From Melastoma dodecandrum (lineage: Eukaryota; Streptophyta; Magnoliopsida; Myrtales; Melastomataceae): a stretch of DNA of 64,000 nucleotides. The DNA lies in assembly GCA_029817715.1 (NCBI GenBank), contig JARUPY010000090.1:2108001-2172000 (forward strand). The letters are read 5' to 3'. The notes below the pieces were generated by a model. The model worked only from the letters and a program-made list of their open reading frames with translations, searched no databases and had not been told where the DNA came from. Every line of letters begins with the position of its first letter. The first letter of the stretch is position 1. Of this stretch, positions 1 through 10,928 are shown piece by piece. The translations under genes and the position numbers were made by a program.

Positions 1-1578
1 ACCGGCGGCATCATCGTCGAGCCCGCCGCCGCCATCGCCGAAGCCTACCGCACCGGGCGCGGCTCGTTCCGGCTGCGCGCGCGCTGGGAGAGGGAGGAGG
101 GCGCGCGCGGCGTGTGGCAGGTGGTGATCACGCAGATCCCCTACATGGTCCAGAAGTCGCGGCTGATCGAGAAGCTCGCCGAGCTGCTGACCGAAAAGAA
201 GCTGCCGCTGGTCGCCGACGTGCGCGACGAATCGGCGGAGGACATCCGCATCGTCATCGAGCCGAGGAGCCGCGCCGTCGAGCCGGCGGTGATGATGGAG
301 CAGCTGTTCCGCGCCAGCGAGCTCGAGACGCGCTTCTCGATGAACATGAACGTGCTCGTCGACGGCGTGATCCCGAAGGTGGTGTCGCTGAAGGAGGCGC
401 TGCGGCAATGGCTCGACCATCGCCGCGACGTGCTGGTGCGCCGCTCGCGGCATCGATTGGCCAAGATCGAGCATCGCCTCGAAGTCCTCGCCGGCATGCT
501 GGTGGTGTTCCTCAACCTCGACGAGGTGATCCGCATCATCCGCGAGGAGGACGAGCCGAAGCAGGTCTTGATGCAAACCTTCGAGCTCTCCGAGGTGCAG
601 GTCAATTACATCCTCGACACGCGGCTGCGCAGCCTGCGCCGGCTCGAGGAGATGGAGCTGCGTCGGGAGAACGACGAGCTGCGCAAGGAGAAGGCCGAGG
701 TGGAGGCGCTGCTCGCCGACGAGGGCAGGCAGTGGAAGACGGTGGCCGCCCAGATCAAGGAGCTGCGTAAGAAGTACGGCCCCGAGACGCCGCTCGGGCG
801 TCGCCGCACGAGCTTCGCCGAGGCGCCGGCGGCGGCCGACGTCGAGCGCGCCTCCGCGGCGCTGGTCGAGCGCGAGCCGATCACGGTGGTGGTGTCGGAG
901 AAGGGCTGGATCCGCGCCCTGAAGGGACATGTCGCCGATCTCACGACGCTGCAGTTCAAGGGCGACGATCGCCTCAAGACGAGCTTCCTCGCCGAGACGA
1001 CGACGCGCATCCTCGTGCTGGCGACGGACGGGCGGGTGTTCACGCTCGACGGCTCGAAGCTGCCGGGCGGGCGCGGGCAGGGCGAGCCGATCCGCGTGAT
1101 GGCCGATCTCGGCGAGGGCGAGGAGATCGTCGCCGTGCTGCCCTACGTGGCGGGGACGAAGATGCTGATCGCCTCGAGCGACGGGCGCGGCTTCCGCGTC
1201 GGCCAGGACGAGATGATCGGCGAGACGCGCAAGGGCCGCCAGGTGATGAACGTCGACAAGCCGGCCGAGGTCTGCCTGCTGGTGCCGGCCGCCGGCGACC
1301 AGGTCGCGGTGATCGGCGAGAACCGTCGCCTGCTCGTCTTCCCGCTCGACCAGGTGCCGGAGATGACGCGCGGCAAGGGCGTGCGGCTGCAGCGCTACAA
1401 GGACGGCGGCATCGCCGACGCGCTCGTGTTCAAGGTCGAGGACGGGCTGACGTGGCAGGACTCGGCCGGGCGCACGTTCGTCGTGAAAAAGCCGGAGCTG
1501 CGCGACTGGATCGGCAACCGCGCCGAAGCCGGCCGCCTGCCGCCGAAGGGATTCCCGAAGGCGAACAGGTTCACGTGA
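1..1578 (+). CDS. parC: DNA topoisomerase IV subunit A (ParC), C-terminal part
   Basis: About 525 codons from the 3' end of the topoisomerase IV A subunit, which with ParE unlinks replicated chromosomes. The frame is already open at base 1, so the N-terminal winged-helix region with the active-site tyrosine lies outside the window. Present are the tower/coiled-coil part (TQIPYMVQKSRLIEKLAEL near residue 43 of the fragment, then the heptad-like ELRRENDELRKEKAEVEA) and a C-terminal beta-pinwheel with repeated blades (VVSEKGWIRALKGH, GKGVRLQRYKDGGIADA). No full GyrA box (QRRGGKG) is seen, which favours ParC over GyrA. The next gene is a separate cupin 62 bases downstream. Confidence 0.93.
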   Translation, partial: TGGIIVEPAAAIAEAYRTGRGSFRLRARWEREEGARGVWQVVITQIPYMVQKSRLIEKLAELLTEKKLPLVADVRDESAEDIRIVIEPRSRAVEPAVMMEQLFRASELETRFSMNMNVLVDGVIPKVVSLKEALRQWLDHRRDVLVRRSRHRLAKIEHRLEVLAGMLVVFLNLDEVIRIIREEDEPKQVLMQTFELSEVQVNYILDTRLRSLRRLEEMELRRENDELRKEKAEVEALLADEGRQWKTVAAQIKELRKKYGPETPLGRRRTSFAEAPAAADVERASAALVEREPITVVVSEKGWIRALKGHVADLTTLQFKGDDRLKTSFLAETTTRILVLATDGRVFTLDGSKLPGGRGQGEPIRVMADLGEGEEIVAVLPYVAGTKMLIASSDGRGFRVGQDEMIGETRKGRQVMNVDKPAEVCLLVPAAGDQVAVIGENRRLLVFPLDQVPEMTRGKGVRLQRYKDGGIADALVFKVEDGLTWQDSAGRTFVVKKPELRDWIGNRAEAGRLPPKGFPKANRFT

Positions 1579-1640
1579 GCGGCGCGCTTGCGCGACTAAG
1601 CGCTTACATGGACGGCGTACGCTAGGCACGGGAGACGGCG

Positions 1641-2018
1641 ATGATCGGCGCGATCAATCTGGAAGCAGTCTTCGACGGCGTGACCGACCACTGGTCGCCG
1701 CGCGTCGTTGCGCGCGTCAACGATCAGTACGTGAAGGTCGCCAAGGTGAAGGGCCAGCTCGTCTGGCACAAGCACGACGCCGAGGACGAGCTGTTCCAGG
1801 TCGTGCGCGGCCGTCTGCGCATCGAGTTCGAGGGCGGCAGGGACGTCGTGCTGAACGAGGGCGAGTTCTGCGTCGTGCCGAAGGGCGTCATGCACAACCC
1901 GGTCGCTGACGAGGAATGCTGGATCGTGCTCATCGAGACGGTGACGACGCAGCACACCGGCGACGTGGTGACGCCGCGCACGAAGTCGATCGAGCAGCAG
2001 CTGCAAGGGGACGGCTAG
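1641..2018 (+). CDS. Small single-domain cupin protein
   Basis: A 125-residue protein made almost entirely of one cupin barrel. The first cupin motif is [19 protein letters not shown] (about residues 35-53), giving the usual two His and one Glu metal ligands. The second motif, [15 protein letters not shown], supplies the last His. Proteins of this size and motif spacing are often annotated as mannose-6-phosphate isomerase-like cupins, but the substrate cannot be read from sequence. The ATG at 1641 follows a GGGAGA stretch at about 8 bases. It stands between parC and leuB on the same strand with no clear functional link to either. Confidence 0.85.
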   Translation: MIGAINLEAVFDGVTDHWSPRVVARVNDQYVKVAKVKGQLVWHKHDAEDELFQVVRGRLRIEFEGGRDVVLNEGEFCVVPKGVMHNPVADEECWIVLIETVTTQHTGDVVTPRTKSIEQQLQGDG

Positions 2019-2091
2019 CGCACCTTGGCTGGCCAAACTCTCCGCCCTGTGCTTCACCACGGCGCTTCCAGCCCAGCACCGGACACGACCC

Positions 2092-3195
2092 ATGGCAACC
2101 TACTCCCTCTTCCTCCTCCCCGGCGACGGCATCGGCCCCGAGGTGATGGCCGAGGTCGAGAAGGTGATCGCGGCGCTCGAGGCCGACGGCGCGGCCAGCT
2201 TCGCGCTCGACAAGGGTCTCGTCGGCGGCGCGGCCTACGATGCCTACAAGGTCGCGATCTCCGACCAGGACATGGCCAAGGCGCAGGCCGCCGACGCCGT
2301 GCTGCTCGCCGCCGTCGGCGGCCCGAAGTGGGACGGCGTGCCCTACGAGGTGCGCCCCGAGTCCGGCCTGCTGCGGCTGCGCAAGGACATGCAGCTCTAC
2401 GCCAACCTCCGCCCCGCCATCTGCTACCCGGCGCTGGCCGACGCCTCCTCGCTGAAGCGCGAGCTGGTCGACGGGCTCGACATCATGATCGTGCGCGAGC
2501 TGACGGGCGGCGTCTATTTCGGCGAGCCGAAGGAGATCATCGACCTCGGCAACGGCCAGAAGCGCGGCATCGACACCCAGGTCTACGACACCTACGAGAT
2601 CGAGCGCATCGGGCGTGTGGCCTTCGAGCTGGCGCGCCAGCGCGACGGTCGCGTCACCTCGTCCGAGAAGCGCAACGTGATGAAGTCGGGCGTGCTGTGG
2701 CACGAGGTGATCTCGGCGCTGCACAAGCGCGACTATGCCGACGTCAAGCTCGACCACCAGCTCGCCGATGCGCTCGGCATGAGCCTCGTACGCGCGCCCA
2801 AGCGCTTCGACGTCATCGTCACCGACAACCTGTTCGGCGACATGCTGTCCGACGTCGCGGCGATGCTGACCGGCTCGATCGGCATGCTGCCGTCGGCCTC
2901 GCTCGGCGACATCGACCCGGCCACCGGGCGACGCAAGGCGCTCTACGAGCCGGTGCACGGCTCGGCGCCCGACATTGCCGGGCAGGGGCTTGCGAACCCG
3001 ATCGCGATGATCGGCTCGCTCGCCATGGCGATGCGCTACACGTTTGAGCGAGGCGACCTGGCCGATCGCATCGAGGCGGCGATCTCGGCCGTGCTGGCGA
3101 AGGGCCTGCGCACGGCGGACATCAAGGGTGACGCGCCCTCCCACCTGTCGACGGGCGAGATGGGCGACGCGATCGTGGCGGCGCTGCGGTCGTAG
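2092..3195 (+). CDS. leuB: 3-isopropylmalate dehydrogenase
   Basis: A 367-residue enzyme of the isocitrate/isopropylmalate dehydrogenase family. It oxidatively decarboxylates 3-isopropylmalate to 2-oxoisocaproate with NAD+ in leucine biosynthesis, in the cytoplasm. Seen directly: [15 protein letters not shown] at the N terminus, the substrate-loop arginines in [19 protein letters not shown], the basic motif [12 protein letters not shown], the metal site [14 protein letters not shown], and [14 protein letters not shown] near the C terminus. Length is typical for LeuB rather than Icd. No leuACD lies next to it, but ilvC, ilvN and ilvB follow within 24 kb. Confidence 0.95.
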   Translation: MATYSLFLLPGDGIGPEVMAEVEKVIAALEADGAASFALDKGLVGGAAYDAYKVAISDQDMAKAQAADAVLLAAVGGPKWDGVPYEVRPESGLLRLRKDMQLYANLRPAICYPALADASSLKRELVDGLDIMIVRELTGGVYFGEPKEIIDLGNGQKRGIDTQVYDTYEIERIGRVAFELARQRDGRVTSSEKRNVMKSGVLWHEVISALHKRDYADVKLDHQLADALGMSLVRAPKRFDVIVTDNLFGDMLSDVAAMLTGSIGMLPSASLGDIDPATGRRKALYEPVHGSAPDIAGQGLANPIAMIGSLAMAMRYTFERGDLADRIEAAISAVLAKGLRTADIKGDAPSHLSTGEMGDAIVAALRS

Positions 3196-3286
3196 GCCTG
3201 AACCCAGCCTGAACCGCGCCGTTCAGCGCGGATTTCGGCCGGCATCCTTAAGCTCTCCGGCATCGTCCTCTAAAGGAGCGAAGCCG

Positions 3287-3703
3287 ATGCTGCCCCCGAT
3301 GATGCCCTTCCTTCACGATGCCTTCTGGTTCGGCCTGTTCGCCGGGCTCGCGCTGTTCGCCTGGCGGATGGCGAACCGCTACGACCTCCGCCTGTCGGCG
3401 CTCGACATGAAGTGGCCGTTCGCCCGCGACGCGGCGCCGGCCGCCGCGCAGAGCTGGTTCACCGCGACGACCACCCGCTCCTCCGGCAACACCGCCTTCG
3501 ACGACTGGCGCGACGGCGAATTGGCGAAGATCGAGGCGCAGCGGCGCGCCTTGGAGACGCGGCTCGCCGCCTTCGAGGGTTTCGTCGACAAGCTGAAGCG
3601 TGCCAAGGACCGCCAGACCTTCGAGCGCTTCATGGCCGAGAACGGCGAGGTCGCCCATAGCGCCGGCGCGGCGGTCGATCACGAGGATCACCGCCCCGCC
3701 TAG
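3287..3703 (+). CDS. DUF2852-like membrane-anchored protein
   Basis: 138 residues. One N-terminal membrane segment (about residues 8-26, DAFWFGLFAGLALFAW) is followed by a Pro/Ala linker and a charged helical tail with NTAFDDWRDGELAKIEAQ and FVDKLKRAKDRQTFERFMAE. This layout of one hydrophobic helix plus a 'NxAFDxxR...L..Ea..' coiled tail is that of DUF2852 proteins of Hyphomicrobiales. Their function is unknown. The start at 3287 is set by a strong AAAGGAG at 3272-3278. Longer upstream readings of the same frame run back into leuB and lack such a site. Confidence 0.75.
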   Translation: MLPPMMPFLHDAFWFGLFAGLALFAWRMANRYDLRLSALDMKWPFARDAAPAAAQSWFTATTTRSSGNTAFDDWRDGELAKIEAQRRALETRLAAFEGFVDKLKRAKDRQTFERFMAENGEVAHSAGAAVDHEDHRPA

Positions 3704-3817
3704 GGGTAGCCAAACCGCCGATGTTTGTGTATCAGCGCGCTTCCTCGAGATTCCGGGGGCGCGCTGGCGTCCGCAAGAAGCTTTCCTCTTCAGGAAGCGC
3801 CCACAAGAGCGATTATT

Positions 3818-4009
3818 ATGGCCGTCCCGAAGCGCAAAACCTCCCCGATGAAGCGCGGCTTCCGCCGCTCCGCCGATGCCCTCAAGGCCCCGACCTACGT
3901 CGAGGACAAGGATTCCGGCGAGCTGCGCCGCCCGCACCACATCGACTTGAAGACCGGCATGTACAAGGGCCGCCAGGTCCTCGCGCCGAAGAAGAGCGCC
4001 GAGGCGTAA
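3818..4009 (+). CDS. rpmF: 50S ribosomal protein L32
   Basis: 63 residues, matching L32 of alphaproteobacteria almost throughout: [20 protein letters not shown], then [20 protein letters not shown] and a [13 protein letters not shown] tail. It is a component of the large ribosomal subunit. The zinc-ribbon cysteines found in some L32 proteins are absent, as is normal for this group. The start at 3818 is fixed by the conserved MAVPK N terminus. An upstream ATG at 3725 in the same frame would add residues that L32 does not have. A hairpin plus T-run ends the transcript just downstream. Confidence 0.96.
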   Translation: MAVPKRKTSPMKRGFRRSADALKAPTYVEDKDSGELRRPHHIDLKTGMYKGRQVLAPKKSAEA

Positions 4010-4033
4010 GCCGGAGCGTCTTCACGCGAATTC

Positions 4034-4057
4034 AGGCCCGCTCCGGCGGGCCTTTTT
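4034..4057 (+). terminator. Rho-independent terminator after rpmF
   Basis: Perfect 8-bp stem (AGGCCCGC at 4034-4041, GCGGGCCT at 4046-4053) with a TCCG tetraloop, followed by TTTT. It lies 24 bases after the rpmF stop codon. Confidence 0.9.
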
Positions 4058-4091
4058 CGTTGGTGCACAGGTCGATGACCGGGGATCGGAC

Positions 4092-5006
4092 GTGATCGAG
4101 CCCACACGGGACGAGACGGGAAGCGTGCCGATCGAAGCGCACCTGGCAGCGCTGGCGGCTCGTCCCTTTCCCGAGGCGGCGTTACGGGCCTGCGTCGCGC
4201 GCTTCGAGGAGGCGCGCCGGCCGCTGCGGTCGCTGCTCGATCGGGCTGCGGCCGGCAAGACCCTGACCGACCCGGAATGGCTGAGCTTCTTTCGCGGCCT
4301 CCACGTTCTCGCCGCGGCGCGCGACACCGAGTCCTTCGCGTCCCTGCTGCGGCTGCTGCGACGGCCCGCGGACGAGCTCGAGGACCTGCTCGGCGATGCC
4401 CTGGACGTCAGCGTGCATCGCCTCGTCATCTCCCTGTTCGACGGCGATTCGGACGCGCTCCTCGCCCTCGTCGCGGAGCCGAAGGTCCACGAGATCGTGC
4501 GCAGCGCCGCGCTCGACGCCGCGATCTATCTCACCTGGCAGCGACGCCTCGATCGCGAGGAGATGCATCGCTTCCTCGTCGCGTTCGCCAGCCGGCGTCC
4601 GGCGGTGGACGAGGCGCCGGTCTGGTACTCGTGGATGCAGGCCGTCGCCCTGCTCGATTTCCGCGACCTCGTGCCGATGGTCGAGAAGGCCTGGAAAGCC
4701 GGCCGGATCGACCGCACCTCTCAGGAGTGGAGCGACTTCGGGAAGGACCTGGCGCGGGCGCGCACCGCGTACGACGACGAGCGCCGCTTCGAGGGTCTCG
4801 CCGTCGGCTCGATCGACGATGTCGTCGCCGAGCTGGAATGGACCCGGCATTGGGAGACCGACGACGGCAGCGGCGCCGGCGAGGAGGAAGCCGAATGGGA
4901 TCAGCCAACCCCCGCGGTCAATCCGTTCCGCAACGTCGGCCGCAACGACCCATGCCCCTGCGGCAGCGGCCGGAAGGCCAAGAAGTGCTGTCTCGCCACC
5001 GGATAA
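4092..5006 (+). CDS. DUF1186-like protein with C-terminal SEC-C zinc motif
   Basis: 304 residues. The body is helical and HEAT-like (repeated patterns such as ELEDLLGDALDVSVHRLVIS and EIVRSAALDAAIYLTW) and resembles DUF1186 proteins. The last 20 or so residues hold RNDPCPCGSGRKAKKCC, the SEC-C motif first known from the SecA C terminus, which binds one zinc through CxCx8CC. Many stand-alone SEC-C proteins are of unknown role, and no partner can be named here. It starts 35 bases after the rpmF terminator and lies 10 bases from the next start codon, so it may be cotranscribed with the VOC gene. Confidence 0.8.
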   Translation: MIEPTRDETGSVPIEAHLAALAARPFPEAALRACVARFEEARRPLRSLLDRAAAGKTLTDPEWLSFFRGLHVLAAARDTESFASLLRLLRRPADELEDLLGDALDVSVHRLVISLFDGDSDALLALVAEPKVHEIVRSAALDAAIYLTWQRRLDREEMHRFLVAFASRRPAVDEAPVWYSWMQAVALLDFRDLVPMVEKAWKAGRIDRTSQEWSDFGKDLARARTAYDDERRFEGLAVGSIDDVVAELEWTRHWETDDGSGAGEEEAEWDQPTPAVNPFRNVGRNDPCPCGSGRKAKKCCLATG

Positions 5007-5016
5007 GGGGCGTCGC

Positions 5017-5505
5017 ATGAGCGAACCGATCGATGCCGGCGTGCGCGTCGGCCACATCCACCTCAAGGTCGCCGATCTCGATCGGGCGATCGGCTTCTAC
5101 CGCGACGTGCTCGGCTTCGAGCTGACGCAGCGGTACGGGGCTCGCGCGGCCTTCCTGTCGGCCGGCGGCTACCACCACCACATCGGCCTCAACACCTGGG
5201 AGAGCGCCGGTGGCCGTTCGCCCGCGCCGGGCACGACGGGGCTCTACCACGTCGCCTTCCTCTACCCGACCCGCGCCGCCCTCGGCGATGCGCTACGCCG
5301 TGTACGCGCCGCCGGCATCCCGCTCGACGGCGCCGCAGACCACGGCGTCAGCGAAGCGCTCTACCTGCGCGACCCCGACGGCAACGGCGTCGAGCTGACC
5401 TGGGACAAGCCGCAGGCGGCCTGGCCGCGCGACGCGGACGGGAGCCTGGCGATGGTGAACGACAGGCTCGATCTCGAGGCGTTGCTGAAGGCGGCTGACG
5501 AGTGA
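5017..5505 (+). CDS. VOC (glyoxalase/dioxygenase-fold) family protein
   Basis: 162 residues of the vicinal-oxygen-chelate fold. Motifs: VRVGHIHLKVADLDRAIGFY at the N terminus with the first metal His, YHHHIGLNTWES in the middle, GLYHVAFLYP with the second His, and YLRDPDGNGVELTW with the closing Glu. The latter resembles CatE-type catechol 2,3-dioxygenase-like proteins (the YfiE/CatE group). The actual substrate is unknown. It ends 15 bases before the convergent dxs stop codon. Confidence 0.88.
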   Translation: MSEPIDAGVRVGHIHLKVADLDRAIGFYRDVLGFELTQRYGARAAFLSAGGYHHHIGLNTWESAGGRSPAPGTTGLYHVAFLYPTRAALGDALRRVRAAGIPLDGAADHGVSEALYLRDPDGNGVELTWDKPQAAWPRDADGSLAMVNDRLDLEALLKAADE

Positions 5506-5520
5506 TCGTGAGCCGAGCCG

Positions 5521-7455
5521 CTACGCGCTCAGGCTCCGGACCGGCGACCGCACCTCGCCCTGGCCGAGGGTGTCGAGCACCTTCTTGACGATGCCCTTCG
5601 CGTCGAGCCCGACGTTGGCGTAGAGCTTCTCGGGCTTGTCGTGCTCGTAGAAATGGTCGGGCATGACCATCGAGCGGAACTTCAGCGTGCCCTTGTCGAA
5701 GGCGCCCTCCTCGAGCAGCGCCTGCTGCACGAAGGAGCCGAAGCCGCCGACCGAGCCTTCCTCGATGGTGATCAGCACCTGGTGCGTGGCGACGAGCTTG
5801 CGGATCAGCTCCATGTCGAGCGGCTTGGCGAAGCGGGCGTCGGCGATCGTCGCCGAGATGCCGTGCTTCTCGAGGTCTTCGGCCGCGAGCTGCACCTCCT
5901 TGAGGCGGGTGCCGAAGGAGAGCAGGGCGACCTGCTTGCCCTCGCGGATCATGCGGCCCTTGCCGATCTCGAGCACCTGGCCCTTCGCCGGCATCTCGAC
6001 GCCGTTGCCCTCGCCGCGCGGGTAGCGGAAGGCGATCGGCCCCTTGTCGTAGGCGGCGGCGGTGGCGACCATGTGGACGAGCTCGGCCTCGTCAGCCGCG
6101 GCCATGACGACCATGTTCGGCAGGATGCCGAGGTAGGACGTGTCGAACGTGCCGCAATGCGTGGCGCCGTCGGCGCCGACGTAGCCGGCGCGGTCGATCG
6201 CGAAGCGCACCGGCAGGTTCTGGATCGCCACGTCGTGGACGATCTGGTCGTAGGCGCGCTGCAGGAACGTCGAGTAGATCGCGCAGAACGGCTTGTAGCC
6301 CTCCGTCGCGAGGCCCGCGCAGAAGGTCACCGCGTGCTGCTCGGCGATGCCGACGTCGAAGGTGCGCTCGGGATAGGCCTTGTCGAACAGGTCGAGCCCG
6401 GTGCCGTTCGGCATCGCGGCCGTCACCGCGACGATCTTCGTATCCGTCTTGGCCTCGGCGATCAGCGCCTCGGCGAACACCTTCGTGTAGGAGGGCGCGT
6501 TCGCCTTCGGCTTGTTCTGCGTGCCGGTGATGACGTCGAAGGGCACGACCGCGTGGCCCTTCTCGTAGCTCTCCTCGGCCGGCGCGTAGCCCTTGCCCTT
6601 CTTGGTCACGACGTGGACGAGGATCGGCCCCGTCTCGGCGTCGCGGACGTTCTTCAGCACCGGCAGCAGGTGGTCGAGGTTATGGCCGTCGATCGGGCCG
6701 ACGTAATAGAAGCCGAGCTCCTCGAACATCGTGCCGCCCGACCAGAAGTTGCGGGCGAATTCCTCGGTCTTGCGGGCGCGGTCGTAGACGAACTTCGGCA
6801 GGTGCTTGCCGAGCTGCTTGGCCGCCTCGCGCACCGTGCGGTAGGTGCCGCCCGAGACGAGGCGGGCGAGGTACGACGACAGCGCGCCGGCCGGCGGGGC
6901 GATCGACATCTCGTTGTCGTTCAAGATGACGATGAGGCGCGCGTGCATCGCGCCGGCGTTGTTCATCGCCTCGTAGGCCATGCCGGCCGACATCGCGCCG
7001 TCGCCGATCACGGCGATGACGTTGGCCTTGTCCTTGCCGGAGAATTTGTTGGCGACCGCCATGCCGAGGCCGGCCGAGATCGAGGTCGACGAGTGGCCGG
7101 CGCCGAAGGGGTCGTAGTCGCTCTCGGTGCGGTTGGTGAAGCCCGAGAGGCCGCCGCCCTTGCGCAGGGTGCGGATGCGGTCGCGGCGCCCGGTCAGGAT
7201 CTTGTGCGGATAGGCCTGGTGGCCGACGTCCCAGATGATGCGGTCCGACGGGGTGTCGAACACGTAGTGCAGCGCGGTCGTCAGCTCGACGACGCCGAGC
7301 CCGGCGCCGAGATGGCCGCCGGTCACCGAGACCGCGTCGATCGTCTCGGTGCGCAGCTCGTCGGCGACCTGGTGAAGCTGGTTTTCCTGGAGCTTGCGGA
7401 GATCTGCCGGCGTGACGATCGTGTCGAGGAGGGGGGTCTTCGATTCTGTCGTCAT
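5521..7455 (-). CDS. dxs: 1-deoxy-D-xylulose-5-phosphate synthase
   Basis: 644 residues, full length. A thiamine-diphosphate enzyme joining pyruvate and glyceraldehyde 3-phosphate in the first step of the MEP isoprenoid pathway. Seen: [15 protein letters not shown] with the cofactor-proximal His48, [13 protein letters not shown] (151-163) as the ThDP/Mg motif, [28 protein letters not shown] with the catalytic Glu of the transketolase-type pyrimidine-binding domain, and the C-terminal [13 protein letters not shown]. The polyprenyl diphosphate synthase at 14-15 kb uses products of this pathway. It is divergent from the HdeD-like gene across a 315-base gap. Confidence 0.97.
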   Translation of the reverse strand: MTTESKTPLLDTIVTPADLRKLQENQLHQVADELRTETIDAVSVTGGHLGAGLGVVELTTALHYVFDTPSDRIIWDVGHQAYPHKILTGRRDRIRTLRKGGGLSGFTNRTESDYDPFGAGHSSTSISAGLGMAVANKFSGKDKANVIAVIGDGAMSAGMAYEAMNNAGAMHARLIVILNDNEMSIAPPAGALSSYLARLVSGGTYRTVREAAKQLGKHLPKFVYDRARKTEEFARNFWSGGTMFEELGFYYVGPIDGHNLDHLLPVLKNVRDAETGPILVHVVTKKGKGYAPAEESYEKGHAVVPFDVITGTQNKPKANAPSYTKVFAEALIAEAKTDTKIVAVTAAMPNGTGLDLFDKAYPERTFDVGIAEQHAVTFCAGLATEGYKPFCAIYSTFLQRAYDQIVHDVAIQNLPVRFAIDRAGYVGADGATHCGTFDTSYLGILPNMVVMAAADEAELVHMVATAAAYDKGPIAFRYPRGEGNGVEMPAKGQVLEIGKGRMIREGKQVALLSFGTRLKEVQLAAEDLEKHGISATIADARFAKPLDMELIRKLVATHQVLITIEEGSVGGFGSFVQQALLEEGAFDKGTLKFRSMVMPDHFYEHDKPEKLYANVGLDAKGIVKKVLDTLGQGEVRSPVRSLSA

Positions 7456-7770
7456 CTCGCCTCTTTCGATCGGTCCGCGCCGTCACCGCTGCCGCCTCGC
7501 AGGCGGCTTAGGAAACAACGTTGCTTCGGCCAAGAACGTGTTGGCAGGCCAAAGCTCTGATTATCCAGTTTCGACTTGAGCGGCAACGCGAGCCGGATCA
7601 CGCGTCCCTTGGTGCGGCTTCCCCGCCACACGGCCTTGCGGCCCTCGGAATTTTTCGTGCCCGGCGCCTCGATCCATGCCAAAGACGCCCGGCGCGAGGT
7701 TCCCGCACGCCGGCGAGCAGGCGCCCCTTTAACAACCCTCGCGCGCCGCGCGCAAGCCTGGGATGGTCCT
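7456..7770. other. Divergent intergenic region between dxs and the HdeD-like gene
   Basis: 315 bases with no supported gene. It must hold the promoters for dxs (leftward) and the membrane-protein gene (rightward). A short inverted repeat, GCCGCC-TCGCA-GGCGGC at 7490-7506, lies just upstream of dxs and could be a 5'-UTR hairpin. Otherwise nothing recognisable was seen. Confidence 0.5.
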
Positions 7771-8343
7771 ATGCCTTCGACGCTCCCCCAGCGGAAAGTG
7801 CCGTCCCTCGGCACCGCGATGGAGAAGCTGAAGCATCGCTGGGGCTGGTTCGTCGCCCTCGGCCTGCTCGCGATGGCCTTCGGCGTCGCCGCGCTCGTCC
7901 TCGACGTCCATGCGACGATCACGACGGTCTACATCATCGCCGTGTTCATGATCATCGCCGGCGGCACCGAGATCATGGTCGGCGTCGGCAGCCGCAGCTG
8001 GGGCCGCTTCTTCCTGATGATCCTGGCGGGGCTCCTCTACATCGTCGGCGGCTCGTTCGCCCTGGCGCAGCCGATCAAGGCGGCGATCGTCCTCACGCTG
8101 ATGCTCGGGGCGGCGCTGCTGACCGCCGGACTGGTCCGCATCTACATCGGCACGCACATGCACTCGCATGCCCGCACGCTGGTCATCGTCGGCGGCGTCG
8201 TGACGAGCCTCGTCGGCCTGCTCATCATCCTCGGCTGGCCGAACAATTCCTACGCGATCCTCGGCACGCTTCTTGGAATCGACCTGCTGTTCACCGGCGT
8301 GATGTGGGTCGGCTTCGGATTGAGGTTGAAGAGCCACGCGTGA
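7771..8343 (+). CDS. HdeD-like (DUF308) membrane protein
   Basis: 190 residues with about six hydrophobic helices in three pairs, typical of HdeD/DUF308 proteins. Segments: WGWFVALGLLAMAFGVAALV, TVYIIAVFMIIAGGTEIMVG, FFLMILAGLLYIVGGSFALA, IVLTLMLGAALLTAGLVRIY, TLVIVGGVVTSLVGLLIILG and YAILGTLLGIDLLFTGVMWV. HdeD in E. coli is linked to acid resistance, but its mechanism is not known and the role here is open. A start at 7819 (MEKLKHRW) is also possible. The pyruvate phosphate dikinase gene begins 33 bases further on. Confidence 0.85.
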   Translation: MPSTLPQRKVPSLGTAMEKLKHRWGWFVALGLLAMAFGVAALVLDVHATITTVYIIAVFMIIAGGTEIMVGVGSRSWGRFFLMILAGLLYIVGGSFALAQPIKAAIVLTLMLGAALLTAGLVRIYIGTHMHSHARTLVIVGGVVTSLVGLLIILGWPNNSYAILGTLLGIDLLFTGVMWVGFGLRLKSHA

Positions 8344-8376
8344 TATGCGCCGGCTACGATTGCGAGGCAGGGTGAC

Positions 8377-10083
8377 ATGACGAAGTGGGTCTACGCGTTC
8401 GGTGACGGCAGGGCCGAGGGCACGAGCGCGATGCGCGATCTGCTCGGCGGCAAGGGCGCCAACCTCGCCGAGATGGCCAACCTCGGCCTGCCGGTCCCGC
8501 CCGGCTTCACGATCACCACCGAAGTCTGCACCTACTTCTACGAGAACGGGAAGAAATATCCGCCGGAGCTCGAGGCGCAGGTCAACGAGGGCCTCGCCGA
8601 GATGGGCCGCATCGTCGGCCACAGCTTCGGGTCCGACACCGACCCCGTGCTCGTCTCGGTGCGCTCGGGCGCCCGCGCCTCGATGCCGGGCATGATGGAC
8701 ACGGTCCTGAACCTAGGCCTCACCGACAAGACCGTCGAGGCGATCGCCGAGCGCTCGGGCAACCCCCGCTTCGCCTACGATTCCTACCGCCGCTTCATCC
8801 AGATGTACTCGAACGTGGTGCTCGACATCGATCATCACGAGTTCGAGGAGATCCTCGAGCACTACAAGGAGCGCAAGAGCTTCACGCTCGACACCGATCT
8901 TGCCGCGGCCGACTGGAAGGTCGTCATCGCGTCCTACAAGGACAAGGTGCGCGAGAAGAGCGGCAAGCCGTTCCCGCAGGACGCCAGGGACCAGCTCTGG
9001 GGCGCCATCGGCGCGGTGTTCGGCTCGTGGATGAACCCGCGCGCCGTCACCTACCGCCGCCTGCAGAACATCCCCGCCTCGTGGGGCACGGCGGTCAACG
9101 TGCAGTCGATGGTGTTCGGCAACATGGGCGATACGTCGGCGACCGGCGTCGCCTTCACCCGCAACCCGTCGACCGGCGAGGATCTGCTCTACGGCGAGTT
9201 CCTGATCAACGCGCAGGGCGAGGACGTCGTCGCCGGCATCCGCACGCCGCAGAACATCACCGAGGCGGCGCGCATCGAGGCGGGGTCGGAGAAGCCGTCG
9301 ATGGAGACGGCGATGCCGGCGGTCTTCGAGGAGTTCATGCGCACGACGGCGCTGCTCGAGCGGCACTATCGCGACATGCAGGACATGGAGTTCACCGTCG
9401 AGGACGGAAAGCTCTGGATGCTGCAGACGCGCTCGGGCAAGCGCACGGCCAAGGCGTCGATCCGCATCGCCGTCGACATGGCGAACGACGGGCTGATCAG
9501 CCGCGAGGAGGCGGTGCAGCGCATCGATCCGGCGACGCTCGACCAGCTCCTGCACCCGACGATCGACCCGTCCGCCGAGCGCAACGTCGTCGCCGTCGGC
9601 CTGCCGGCCTCCCCCGGTGCGGCCTCGGGCGAGATCGTGTTCAGCTCGGAGGACGCGGAGACGGCGAAGGCGGCCGGCAAGGCGGTCATCCTCGTGCGCG
9701 TCGAGACCTCGCCCGACGACATTTCCGGCATGCACGTCGCCGAGGGCATCCTGACGACGCGCGGCGGCATGACCTCGCACGCCGCCGTCGTGGCGCGCGG
9801 CATGGGCAAGCCCTGCGTCTCGGGCGCCGGCACGATCCGCGTCGACTACAAGGCCGGCACGATGGTCTCCGGCGGCGTCACCTTCAAGAAAGGCGACATG
9901 CTGACCATCGACGGCACCACCGGCCAGGTGATGCAGGGCGAGATCGCCATGCTGAAGCCCGAGCTCTCCGGCGAGTTCTCCGAGCTGATGGAATGGGCCG
10001 ACGCGTCGCGCCGCATGGGCGTGCGCGCCAACGCCGAGACGCCGCAGGACGCGCGCACGGCGCGCGAGTTCGGCGCTCAGGGG

Positions 10084-10120
<37 letters not shown>

Positions 10121-10896
10121 CCGACCGCATCGTCGCGGTGCGCGAGATGATCCTCGCCGACGACGAGGCCGGCCGGCGCAAGGCGCTGGCCAAGCTGCTG
10201 CCGATCCAGCGCGGCGACTTCGCCGAGCTGTTCGAGATCATGTCCGGCCTGCCGGTGACGATCCGCCTGCTCGACCCGCCGCTGCACGAGTTCCTGCCGC
10301 ATTCGGACGAGGAGATCGCCGAGGTCGCCGCGGCGATGGGGGTCTCGGCCGACAAGCTGCGCCGCCGCGCCGCGGAGCTGTCCGAGGCCAACCCGATGCT
10401 CGGCTTCCGCGGCTGCCGCCTCGCCGTCGCCTTCCCGGAGATCGCCGAGATGCAGGCGCGCGCCATCTTCGAGGGCGCGATCGCCGCCAAGAAGAAGACC
10501 GGCGAGGTGGTGACGCCCGAGGTGATGGTGCCGCTGGTGATCGCCAAGTCCGAGCTCGACATCGTCAAGGAGGCGATCGACCGCACCCACGCGGCGGTCG
10601 TCGAGGAGACGGGCGAGGACATCCCCTACATCGTCGGGACGATGATCGAGCTCCCCCGCGCGTGCCTGCGCGCCGCCGAGATCGCCGAATCGGCCGAGTT
10701 CTTCTCCTTCGGCACCAACGACCTGACCCAGACCGGGCTCGGCATCTCGCGCGACGACGCGGCGTCGTTCCTCGGGCCGTACACGGCCAAGGGCATCCTG
10801 CCCTACGACCCGTTCGTGACGATCGACCAGCAGGGGGTGGGCGAGCTGGTGGAGATCGGCGCCGAGCGCGGCCGCCGCACCCGGCCGGACATCAAG

Positions 10897-10928
<32 letters not shown>

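Noticed and set aside
5641..7560. A 639-codon plus-strand frame opposite dxs (and similar long antisense frames at 8713-10917, 30077-31435, 38506-40191, 48164-49984 and 62578-63972)
   Set aside because: Each is the complement of a clearly recognised gene. The predicted proteins are Arg/Ala/Gly/His-rich without motifs, the usual mirror effect in high-GC DNA.
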